DNA from: Sphingopyxis sp. PET50 | Lineage (GTDB): Bacteria; Pseudomonadota; Alphaproteobacteria; Sphingomonadales; Sphingomonadaceae | Length of the DNA stretch: 64,000 bases | Reading direction: 5' to 3' | Assembly: GCF_025244705.1 (NCBI RefSeq) | Contig: NZ_CP104207.1 | Location: 2,542,001 to 2,606,000 of the forward strand | Part shown: in pieces, positions 9,771 to 16,658 of the stretch | Position numbering within the stretch: the first letter of the stretch is position 1 | Layout: the number at the start of each line of letters is the position of its first letter | The notes under the pieces: model-generated | What the model saw: only the letters and a program-made list of their open reading frames with translations | The model's database searches: none | Told to the model about the DNA's origin: nothing | Made by a program: the position numbers and the translations under genes

Positions 9771-9970
9771 GGTCTTGGCGCCCTTCGGTCCGGGCAACGG
9801 TCTGGGTTCGGTCCGGGTTACGGTCCGAGCAAAACGCATGGATTTCCTAGGGAAGTCCAGGAAGTCCGGGTTGAGCAAACTCTCTGCAGGGGAAACAGAA
9901 CACTCGAAAGGGAGGGAGAGAACAATAGGTGTAGCTAGTGCAATGCTAAATGCCCGGACCTCCCGGACCG
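9671..9970. repeat. Iteron-like CGGTCCGGG repeats, candidate island replication origin
   Basis: CGGTCCGGG occurs at 9671, 9690, 9786 and 9809, and as CGGTCCGAG at 9821, all forward; the reverse form CCCGGACCG lies at 9962-9970 with an 8-base copy at 9953-9960. Several continue as TTACGG or CAACGG. They span the end of the primase gene and the following 367-bp gap (9771-10137), in which I see no gene. P4-type primases bind repeats near their gene to start replication (family knowledge), so an origin is a reasonable inference. They could instead be operators. Confidence 0.5.
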
Positions 9971-10137
9971 GACGGACCGGCGCCGCTGCATCGGCTTCCC
10001 CTGGCATGGGCGTAGTGCCCGCCCACCCCGCGTTCTTGCTCCCTAAAAAAGAGAACCTGATGGCGGATCGCACCCCGAAAACACGTCTTCTGACAGCCCC
10101 CACGCTGCTGAGGCTCCCAACCTAGAGCCGTAACCCC

Positions 10138-10644
10138 ATGGAAAAGTGTATGGAACATTTCATGAACATGGAAGTCGAACCGTCTAGCGAACCGCCTACG
10201 GGCAAGAAGGGGCGCAAAAGGCCCACCGGCCTGACCGTGCGCGATGCTTCCGGCATCGCCTTGCTGCCCCCGGCCTTGGACATTGTCCGCAACATGGCTC
10301 GGCTGGGCCACCCGGTGCCGTCCATCGCCGCCGCCTTGGGTGTGAGCCGGGAGACGCTGAACCAGTGCCGGAAGCGCCAGCCTGAGGTGGACGAGGCCTT
10401 TGCCCAGGGCAGGGCGGGACTGGAATTCGAGCTCGCCAGCAGCCTCGTGGAGGCGGCCCGCAAGGGCAACATCGTGGCGGCCATGTTCGCCCTCAAGTCG
10501 ATGTTCGGCTACCGCGACAATGGCCAGACCGACACCGCCCCCAAGGTCGCGGTGCAGATCAACCTCCCGGCCGCGATGGAGGCCAAGGCCTACGCCGCGA
10601 TGATCGAAGCCGAGCGCCAGCAGGGGAGCACGGCCGATGAGTAA
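10138..10644 (+). CDS. Probable terminase small subunit
   Basis: 168 residues. A helix-turn-helix lies in the middle (HPVPSIAAALGVSRETLNQC), followed by FAQGRAGLEFELASSLVEAA and GNIVAAMFALKSMFGYRDNG, a combination seen in many phage small terminase subunits. It overlaps the large-subunit gene by 8 bases, which supports the assignment. It should choose the DNA to be packaged. Several in-frame ATGs (10138, 10150, 10162, 10168) are possible starts; none has a strong ribosome binding site, so the first is given. Confidence 0.75.
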   Translation: MEKCMEHFMNMEVEPSSEPPTGKKGRKRPTGLTVRDASGIALLPPALDIVRNMARLGHPVPSIAAALGVSRETLNQCRKRQPEVDEAFAQGRAGLEFELASSLVEAARKGNIVAAMFALKSMFGYRDNGQTDTAPKVAVQINLPAAMEAKAYAAMIEAERQQGSTADE

Positions 10645-12022
10645 GCTCACCACCCCGACGCCCTGGCAAGAGCGGGTGCTGGCCATCCCCGAAGACCTGA
10701 ATATCGCCATGCTTGGTGGCCGTGGCTCCGGCAAGACGACTGCCCTGGCGCTGCTGGCCCTGCGGCACTGCGTCCAGTACGAGGACAAGGCCCGCGTCCT
10801 GATCCTGCGCGCCACCTACAAGAGCCTGGCCAACCTCTGGGACGAGCTCGAAGCGCTGTTCCGCGACGCTTTCCCCGGCGGCATCAGCAGCAACCGCGCT
10901 GACTTCATCATCCGCTGCCCGAATGGGGCCATCGTCACCCTGGGCAACCTCGGCCACAAGAAGGACGTGGCCAAGTGGCAGGGGCAGGAGGCGAACCTGC
11001 TGGCGGTCGACGAGATCACCAACTTCACCACCCTGCGTCACATCAACATGCTACGCGCCAACCTGCGCGGCCCGGCAGGCATCCCGACCCGCATGATCGT
11101 ACTCGGCAACCCCGGCGGCCCGCTCCACGCCACCATCGCCCGGCTGCACGTCACCGGTCGCATTCCGTGGCGGCCATACGAGCTCGACGATGGCTCCCGC
11201 TGGGTGTTTGCGCCCTCGACCTACCTGGACAATCCGACCATCGACACCGAGCGCTACGCCCGGTCGATCATCGCGTCATCTGGCGGTGACCGCGCGCTGG
11301 CGGAAGCCTGGCTGAACAATAACTGGGCCGACCTGGCAGGCGCGTTCTTCGCGGACGTGTTTGGCGAGCACTGCATCATTCCCGACAGCACGTTCCGCGT
11401 CCCGCGCGGCCCGGTTTCGGAGCACGGCTGGTATAGCTGCGTCGCGCTGGACTGGGGCTGGTCGGCACCGACTGCTGCCATGCTCGCCATCCAGCCGCGC
11501 ATCCCCGGCCTCATTGAGCCCGGTGGGCAGGTGTTCCCCAAGCATTCGTGGATCATTGTGGATGAGGTCCACAGCGCCCGCGCCGACGATCCGAACGCGG
11601 GCAAGGGCTGGCCGCCCCAGATGGTGGCCGAGGAAGTGCTGGCCGCCTGCGAACGCTGGAACGTCCGCCGGTATGGCGTGGGCGATGACGCGCGCGGCCT
11701 GCAGAACGACACGCTACTGGAACAGCTCAGCAAATACGGCCTGCAACTGGTCAAACCCCGCAAGGACCGCATTTCCGGCTGGGTGAAGGTGAAGGCCATG
11801 ATGGCCGCCGCCCGCGATGGCGACCCCGACACGCCAGGCCTCTGGATTTCCGAGCGCTGCCGCTACGCGCTGGAAACCCTGCCGCTCCTCCCCCGCGACG
11901 ACGTGCGCCTTGAGGACGTAGACACCACGGCCGCCGACCATGCCGCTGACGCCATTCGCTACCTCGTCAATTCCCCCGTGATGCTGGCCAGCCACGGGCG
12001 GATTTCCGCTGGCCACTACTGA
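10637..12022 (+). CDS. Terminase large subunit (packaging ATPase/nuclease)
   Basis: 461 residues with both expected modules. ATPase: Walker A MLGGRGSGKTTALAL near residue 26, Walker B NLLAVDEITNF. RNase H-like nuclease: acidic residues in VALDWGWSAPTAAML, in YGVGDDARGLQ and in DHAADAIRYLV near the end. It should cut and translocate DNA into a procapsid. The island has no capsid, portal or tail genes, so it would have to use a helper phage's procapsid, or the gene serves to redirect packaging. Confidence 0.9.
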   Translation: MSKLTTPTPWQERVLAIPEDLNIAMLGGRGSGKTTALALLALRHCVQYEDKARVLILRATYKSLANLWDELEALFRDAFPGGISSNRADFIIRCPNGAIVTLGNLGHKKDVAKWQGQEANLLAVDEITNFTTLRHINMLRANLRGPAGIPTRMIVLGNPGGPLHATIARLHVTGRIPWRPYELDDGSRWVFAPSTYLDNPTIDTERYARSIIASSGGDRALAEAWLNNNWADLAGAFFADVFGEHCIIPDSTFRVPRGPVSEHGWYSCVALDWGWSAPTAAMLAIQPRIPGLIEPGGQVFPKHSWIIVDEVHSARADDPNAGKGWPPQMVAEEVLAACERWNVRRYGVGDDARGLQNDTLLEQLSKYGLQLVKPRKDRISGWVKVKAMMAAARDGDPDTPGLWISERCRYALETLPLLPRDDVRLEDVDTTAADHAADAIRYLVNSPVMLASHGRISAGHY

Positions 12023-12036
12023 GAAGGAAGCCAACC

Positions 12037-12864
12037 ATGCCTACCCCCTTTGACGAAAGCACCCCGATCCGCGCCGATGTGCCACTGGGCCTGCATCCTG
12101 ATAGCCTCATGGGGCTCAGTCAGACCCTCAATGCTGAAGGCACCCTGGGCGTCACCGTCCTGTCTGCCGCACGGGAGGGGTTGCGCCTCTGCTATGACCT
12201 GTTCGGCCGGATGAATGAAGCCGAACGGGACTTGCAGGCCATCGCCGATCCGGCCCGCCGTCGCCAGCACCCGGCGGAGGGAAGCGGCCGCACCGAGTAC
12301 AGCGACAATGTGCGGATGAAGAACGGCAGGCCGACCCGCGTTGTGGATGCAGAGGAGTTCATCGTCGCCGCCGAAAAGGCCTTCGCCCGCGTCAGCCCGG
12401 CCATCGACCGGCGGTTGAAGGAGCTGGAAGGCTACCGCGATGCGCTCGCCACCCGCGTTGCCACGGCGCTTGATCACCCGGCGCGCAAGACGCCCGAAGG
12501 GCTCGCCCTGGCGGCCGAAGTGCGGGCGCATATCAAGGCCATGAAGAAGCCCGACGAGCGGATGCGGTTCGTGGCGCAGGCCGTCGATGCGGGCGATATC
12601 CCGACCGTGGCGGCGGTGCTCCATGCCCAGCCGTTCCTGTCCGGGTTTGACCCCGATACCCATGCGACGCTCCGCGCTCGCGCGGCGGCAAGGTTCGCCC
12701 CGGTAGACAGTGCCCAGCTTGCCGCCACCGAAACGGCCTTGGACCGTGTCACCGCGTCGGGAGCGGCGCTGGTGAAGCGTTACGGCGACATTCTGGCCCT
12801 GCGGAACGTCCCGGCCGCAAAGGCTGCCAAGAGCCTCAAGGCGCTGGCAGGGGCGGGCCGGTGA
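12037..12864 (+). CDS. Island protein of unknown function downstream of terminase
   Basis: 275 residues, mostly alpha-helical and alanine-rich, no membrane segment or motif I recognise. AAGGAAGCC before the ATG at 12037 is a clear ribosome binding site. It starts 14 bases after the terminase stop and overlaps the next gene (GTGA), so it belongs to the terminase operon. Its position suggests a role in packaging or in steering helper-phage assembly, but nothing in the sequence shows this. Confidence 0.7.
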   Translation: MPTPFDESTPIRADVPLGLHPDSLMGLSQTLNAEGTLGVTVLSAAREGLRLCYDLFGRMNEAERDLQAIADPARRRQHPAEGSGRTEYSDNVRMKNGRPTRVVDAEEFIVAAEKAFARVSPAIDRRLKELEGYRDALATRVATALDHPARKTPEGLALAAEVRAHIKAMKKPDERMRFVAQAVDAGDIPTVAAVLHAQPFLSGFDPDTHATLRARAAARFAPVDSAQLAATETALDRVTASGAALVKRYGDILALRNVPAAKAAKSLKALAGAGR

Positions 12865-13187
12865 CACGGCCCGATCCTATCTCTGTCATGCTGGCTGACG
12901 GCTACGTTGCCCACCATGCCACCGGGCCGAAGGTCGAAACGGCGGCAGAGCTGGGCATACGGCTAATTGGCGAAGCGCGCACCGCCGCGTTGGACCGGGC
13001 ATTGGCCAACCTCGGCCGGGGCGTTGAGGCCCTGCAAGCCGACATCGACGTGTTCCAGGGCGATCCTGCCATGCACCTTCGTTACCTCGACGCGCGCGAC
13101 GAGGCGCTGGCCCTGCATGGGGGGGAGCTCGGCTGGGAGCCTGAGCCGGAACCCGAACCCGACGATGAGGGGAGCGCGGAGCAGTGA
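12861..13187 (+). CDS. Small acidic island protein
   Basis: 108 residues starting with GTG at 12861, overlapping the previous stop by 4 bases. The middle is helical (LDRALANLGRGVEALQADID) and the C-terminus is very acidic (EPEPEPEPDDEGSAEQ). No family recognised. It overlaps the next small gene in the same way (GTGA), so translation is probably coupled along this string. Confidence 0.65.
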   Translation: MTRPDPISVMLADGYVAHHATGPKVETAAELGIRLIGEARTAALDRALANLGRGVEALQADIDVFQGDPAMHLRYLDARDEALALHGGELGWEPEPEPEPDDEGSAEQ

Positions 13188-13363
13188 GGAAGCCGGGCAT
13201 CATCGCGGCCGATGCGCCGGGCACCGGCGTCAAGTATGGCAAGCCAGCCGAGCAAGAGCGGCCCTGCCTGCGCTGTCGCAAGCCCTTCATGAGTTACGGG
13301 CCCGGCAACCGCTTGTGCGCCGACTGTCGGACCCGTGACGTCAGCCCGTTCGAGCCGGGCTAG
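13184..13363 (+). CDS. Very small zinc-ribbon-like protein
   Basis: 59 residues from GTG 13184, overlapping the upstream stop (GTGA). It has two Cys pairs, CLRC and CADC, spaced by 14 residues (CRKPFMSYGPGNRLC between), the layout of a short zinc ribbon; the tail is RDVSPFEPG. Its stop TAG shares a CTAG with the stop of the convergent gene. The conserved-looking Cys pairs and the overlapping start support a real gene. Similar small zinc-finger proteins occur in phages, with unknown role. Confidence 0.55.
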   Translation: MRKPGIIAADAPGTGVKYGKPAEQERPCLRCRKPFMSYGPGNRLCADCRTRDVSPFEPG

Positions 13364-13848
13364 TCGCAGGCAGCGCGCACTTGCGTCGTCACGTCTTCTA
13401 CGTCCGGCCAATCCCAGACCGAGTCACGAAGGTAGAATTTCCAGCTATTGGTCCGTTCGACATACGATGCATTCGCCAGCACCAAGTCGTAAGGAATGAT
13501 TGCAGCCCGCTCGACCGAATAATCTTCCGAGAATATGACACCAGCGAGATAATCGAAGCCGCCCTTGTCCAAGTCTCGAATGGCGCTCAATTGCCGCGAA
13601 GAATTGTGGCGCGTCGGTCTTCTCGATTTCACCTGATACAGCCTTCCCGCAGAGCAAAGCGCATCAGCGCTCTTCGCGGAATTTCCCGCTTGGGTCCAAC
13701 CAAAGGCCTTGCAAAACAGGTATTCCGCAAAGTCGCCCACGGGATTGTTTGAGCTACGGACGATCCCACGGTTACGAAGCTCTTCACCGATGGACGCGTG
13801 AAGGCGTAGCAATTCCGGCGGCGCTAAACTGGATAGTTGCAGCCTCAT
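13360..13848 (-). CDS. Nuclease-like protein (probable PD-(D/E)XK fold), cargo
   Basis: 162 residues, with lower GC than the island's phage-like half. NPVGDFAEYLFCKAFGW followed by SADALCSAGRLYQVKSRR gives an E...D...Q-V-K arrangement typical of PD-(D/E)XK nucleases, where the acidic residue and QVK would form the active site. The remainder, GFDYLAGVIFSEDYSVERA, fits the usual later strands. It is convergent with the zinc-ribbon gene and divergent from the candidate endonuclease. A restriction or modification-dependent nuclease is the likeliest role, but the substrate is unknown. Confidence 0.5.
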   Translation of the reverse strand: MRLQLSSLAPPELLRLHASIGEELRNRGIVRSSNNPVGDFAEYLFCKAFGWTQAGNSAKSADALCSAGRLYQVKSRRPTRHNSSRQLSAIRDLDKGGFDYLAGVIFSEDYSVERAAIIPYDLVLANASYVERTNSWKFYLRDSVWDWPDVEDVTTQVRAACD

Positions 13849-13983
13849 TCCTCACCCATCGCATCACAGCCGCCGGTCCTGAGTGCGACCAGTTTAACCG
13901 GCCCAAGAAATCGCGCAAGGAGTGGACGCCCCTCTGTCGATTCGCCAAAGTCCCGTGACACGAATCATCGGGGCTTCAATCAA

Positions 13984-14835
13984 ATGGATTTCGCAAAGAT
14001 CAAAGAAGAGGCGTTAACCCATTTCCATGAAGTTTTGCGGCCAGCCACGGCGCAGATTGCTGCAGAAGAGATTGACCACAAAGAAAAGGCAAAAAAGGTC
14101 AATGATATTGTTGCCTCGACATACAATGAACTTCGAGAAATCGCGCAAACAATTCAAGATAAGGACGTTAGGCAAAACACCCTTGTTGTGAACCAATATG
14201 CTTCGTGTGTAGCAAGCCTGGAATATCGGCATGCAGTATGGCCTTACGAATATATGGCCTTCTCACGCCGGGTAGGCGAGCTCTGGGAACGATTTTGCTG
14301 CACTTGCTGGGACGAGCCCTCACGCCCCGGAGTGCAACGAGTTGGTGAGCCGTCCTTTGCCGAGATCACAAGCGCATTGCAGAAGCGCTTGCCAGATGAT
14401 CCCGAGGTCAAATCCGTTTTTGCCGATGTCTGGGAACTTGTTGGCGAAATCAATATGAAGGAAGACGAGGTATTCTCCGTCGATGATGTTCCGCACGTTG
14501 TTGATTTCAAGAGTGGGTTTGGCTCCAACGAAAAGGGGAACACGCTTCGCTTGATCGGGGTCGGGCGGGCATACCGCCTTTGGAACCCAGCCACGCAGCT
14601 ATTTCTGCTGGTTAGACAGACTGATAATAACAACTATTTGGAAGTTCTAAAGAGGTCAAACCTCTGGCAAGTTCATTGTGGCGAAGAGGCATATAAGAAG
14701 ATTGATGAACTCACCGGGGCAAACATCAACGACCTCCGCAAGGAAATCGTGAACTTTCAAGAAGACCTAAGCGAGAATTTTTTCAGGGACATTGATGGAC
14801 AACTTGCGGACCTAAGATCCTATCTGGATTGGTGA
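13984..14835 (+). CDS. Candidate restriction endonuclease of the island
   Basis: 283 residues, markedly AT-rich. The N-terminal half is helical. The segment VDDVPHVVDFKSGFGSNEKG followed by LRLIGVGRAYRLWNP and TQLFLLVRQ resembles a PD-(D/E)XK core: Asp, then D-x-K, then further strands. It lies tail-to-tail with the adenine methylase and overlaps it by 16 bases, the usual intimacy of a type II restriction-modification pair. It contains AGA arginine codons (for example 14614-14616 and 14815-14817), which the element's own tRNA-Arg reads. The ATG at 13984 was chosen; upstream in-frame starts lie in a region with different composition. Confidence 0.55.
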   Translation: MDFAKIKEEALTHFHEVLRPATAQIAAEEIDHKEKAKKVNDIVASTYNELREIAQTIQDKDVRQNTLVVNQYASCVASLEYRHAVWPYEYMAFSRRVGELWERFCCTCWDEPSRPGVQRVGEPSFAEITSALQKRLPDDPEVKSVFADVWELVGEINMKEDEVFSVDDVPHVVDFKSGFGSNEKGNTLRLIGVGRAYRLWNPATQLFLLVRQTDNNNYLEVLKRSNLWQVHCGEEAYKKIDELTGANINDLRKEIVNFQEDLSENFFRDIDGQLADLRSYLDW

Positions 14836-16325
14836 TCAAATAGAGAATCTATAAAATTCACCCTATCATCATATGTGCTTTCCCAGCCTTTATTTTTTGC
14901 GCGAGCGACTATCATGTCAGCTTCAATTTTTTTGCTGTTGCTGAATTTCGGAATCGGGAACCGCTTGATGTAATTTGCTGAATTGTTCGCAGAACTATTC
15001 AGAGCCATTTTCACTGCTGTGCTAACGCGATCGGAATTTAGATATATCAACAATGGGGCGATTAATGCTTCATCGTGGGGAAATACACCGACGACACCTT
15101 GGTCGAATATTGAATCCTGCATTAGAGAAGCCGAAATCCGACCTGATGTTACCATAGGTATAGCCAGTCCGCGCTTGAAATAGAAATTGGAGTTCTGCAG
15201 CCGCGCCTTCTTGTTAGATGCATAAAACTCTACAGCTTTTTTTGACCAATTTATCGCCCACGCGGTGGTCTCTAGGGGTTGGCGATGGCCGCCCTTTATC
15301 AAAGGTACGTAATGCGGACCCGACAGAATCCCCGTCTTCTGCTCGTCGACGCTTAGCTGGGTCTCCCTGACATTACCGCCCCACTCGATTGGATGGCCAA
15401 CTCCACGAACCTTCCCTAGTTCGCTAGAGAACCCGCACCAGCGTAAATTGTCTCCTGAATATATACCTGTTCGGCATTCTGCGATCTCGCCAAGCGTCGT
15501 CTCAAAACTATCATGCTTGAGCGCAGCCTTCCGTGCCGGATGCGACCAGCCGCTTTCGACAGTGGCTATAAGTTCTTCGCCCCTAACTTCCTGACCATCA
15601 TCGGCGAACGATTTCATACTCAACGGCTCTGTTGAGGCTTGGGCATCAACCCATATAATCTTATCGTCAGAGAGTACGGACCTCCCATTCCCGGCAATTA
15701 TGCAAAGGCTTCCGTAGCCAAAGTTGACGGTCTCAAATCGGCTTGAACGAAATTGAATGATATGCGTCGGCGCACCATGCTTCAAAATCAGCTTTCGGAG
15801 AGATTTGTGATAAGCTGAATGCAGAAAGGTATCCGGAATGATAAAGACATATCGACCATCCCCTTTAAGAAGCTGCAAAGAGAAGTGCAGGAATAGTCCG
15901 TAAGACTCCCTCGCGTAAACATCTGGATGAATTGACTTTATTAAAGAGCGATATTCCTTACTCATTTTGAGACCAAATGGCGGATTTGCAATGATCGCAT
16001 CATACTCGCGCTCAAGAATTGTAAATCTTTCCAGAGGGTTTGATACGAAAAGGTCAATAAAGTCCGCCTGCCTCGCTTTTACCCAGGCTGGGAAATTTCT
16101 CTCCAAATAGGTTACACTCGTTTCCGAGACGTCAATCGCATCTAGCTTTCGGGGGATGCCGCATAGAGCAGATATGAACGCCCCACGTCCGGCCGATGGC
16201 TCTAATACCAACTTGCCGTTAACGTCTCCGAGCAGCGCGGTCATCAGGTCTCGGAGCTCTGGGGCCTCCGTATAATGTTCCTGCAGAGATGGTGCATTTG
16301 CGACAGAGGAGAATCGTTGTGTCAT
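14820..16325 (-). CDS. N6-adenine DNA methyltransferase (type II, Eco57I-like)
   Basis: 501 residues. The S-adenosylmethionine motif I is LVLEPSAGRGAFIS, and motif IV YDAIIANPPFGLKMS holds the catalytic NPPF, so the enzyme methylates adenine N6. The C-terminal half (from about residue 290) carries the target-recognition region and ends in FPIPKFSNSKKIE, as in type II/IIG methylases. The GC content is low for this genome, indicating recent transfer. The start at ATG 16325 is preferred; a TTG at 16364 would add 13 residues. It lies 57 bases downstream of the island tRNA gene on the same strand, so read-through from the tRNA promoter is possible. Likely protects the host against the overlapping candidate endonuclease. 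Confidence 0.88.
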   Translation of the reverse strand: MTQRFSSVANAPSLQEHYTEAPELRDLMTALLGDVNGKLVLEPSAGRGAFISALCGIPRKLDAIDVSETSVTYLERNFPAWVKARQADFIDLFVSNPLERFTILEREYDAIIANPPFGLKMSKEYRSLIKSIHPDVYARESYGLFLHFSLQLLKGDGRYVFIIPDTFLHSAYHKSLRKLILKHGAPTHIIQFRSSRFETVNFGYGSLCIIAGNGRSVLSDDKIIWVDAQASTEPLSMKSFADDGQEVRGEELIATVESGWSHPARKAALKHDSFETTLGEIAECRTGIYSGDNLRWCGFSSELGKVRGVGHPIEWGGNVRETQLSVDEQKTGILSGPHYVPLIKGGHRQPLETTAWAINWSKKAVEFYASNKKARLQNSNFYFKRGLAIPMVTSGRISASLMQDSIFDQGVVGVFPHDEALIAPLLIYLNSDRVSTAVKMALNSSANNSANYIKRFPIPKFSNSKKIEADMIVARAKNKGWESTYDDRVNFIDSLFDHQSR

Positions 16326-16382
16326 AATCCATTCGTTAACTCGCTCTCCGAGGAAAGCTCGCAAAATCTGCCGCTAGTGGCG

Positions 16383-16459
16383 TGGCGACCCCGGCGTGAC
16401 TCGAACACGCAACATCCTGCTTAGAAGGCAGGTGCTCTATCCAGTTGAGCTACGGGGCC
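16383..16459 (-). tRNA. tRNA-Arg(UCU), intact copy carried by the island
   Basis: A complete 77-base tRNA: acceptor GGCCCCG pairing with CGGGGTC (one G-U), D arm GCTCAACTGGATAGAGC, anticodon stem-loop CCTGCCTTCTAAGCAGG with anticodon UCU, T arm GCGTGTTCGAGTCACGC, discriminator G and encoded CCA. It differs at many positions from the split host tRNA, so it is not a duplicate of it. It lies inside the right end of the island, 84 bases from the right core. It reads AGA (and AGG by wobble) and probably replaces the gene destroyed by integration. Confidence 0.93.
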
Positions 16460-16464
16460 CCAAT

Positions 16465-16485
16465 ACGGTTCGCTACACGGTTCGC
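16465..16485 (+). promoter_or_regulatory. Candidate integrase arm-type sites, right end
   Basis: Two copies of ACGGTTCGC at 16465-16473 and 16477-16485, in the same orientation as the copies near the integrase. They fall in the 84 bases between the island tRNA and the right core. These bases must also contain the promoter of that tRNA, so integrase binding and tRNA transcription could interfere (inference). Confidence 0.5.
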
Positions 16486-16543
16486 TGGAACACCGGCAAC
16501 GGCTAACCTACAATACTCCCATCCTTTTCGCGACCCAGACCCT

Positions 16544-16586
16544 CCGCTTAGAAGGCGGGTGCTCTATCCAGCTGAGCTACGGGCGC
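16544..16586 (-). pseudogene. 5' half of the split tRNA-Arg(UCU) gene (right attachment site)
   Basis: The minus strand reads the acceptor strand GCGCCCG, a D arm GCTCAGCTGGATAGAGC and the anticodon stem-loop up to CTTCTAAGCGG. Beyond the 11-base core the sequence is island DNA (AGGGTCTGGG), with no T arm and no matching acceptor strand. Unlike most tRNA-targeting elements, this one does not restore the 3' half. The complement of this fragment is at 5174-5218. Confidence 0.9.
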
Positions 16587-16658
16587 TTGCACCAAGGCTG
16601 TGGAGGGCGCGAATAGCGCGGTTTGCGCGGGGCGCAAAGCAAGATAAGCAGGGGGGCG

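Larger units (their letters stand above)
5208..16554. mobile_element. Integrated island in tRNA-Arg(UCU): satellite-like element with restriction-modification cargo
   Basis: The limits are the 11-bp direct repeat CCGCTTAGAAG at 5208-5218 and 16544-16554, which lies in the anticodon stem-loop of the split tRNA gene. Gene order is integrase, AlpA-like regulator, small protein, primase-helicase, candidate origin, terminase small and large subunits, three small unknown genes, nuclease-like gene, candidate endonuclease, N6-adenine methylase, complete tRNA-Arg(UCU). No portal, capsid, tail or lysis gene is present, so it cannot form particles alone. Integrase plus AlpA plus primase plus terminase without structural genes matches the general plan of phage satellites (family knowledge). 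The segment 13365-16380 is clearly AT-richer than the rest. No frameshifts and none of the core genome's palindromic repeats occur inside. Confidence 0.88.

Noticed and set aside
9712..10125. A 137-codon frame across the end of the primase and the following gap
   Set aside because: No recognisable sequence, and it overlaps the primase end and the repeat array. Treated as part of the candidate origin.
16501..16586. A second complete tRNA at the right end of the island
   Set aside because: The T arm and 3' acceptor strand are absent after the core; only the 5' half of the host tRNA is present.
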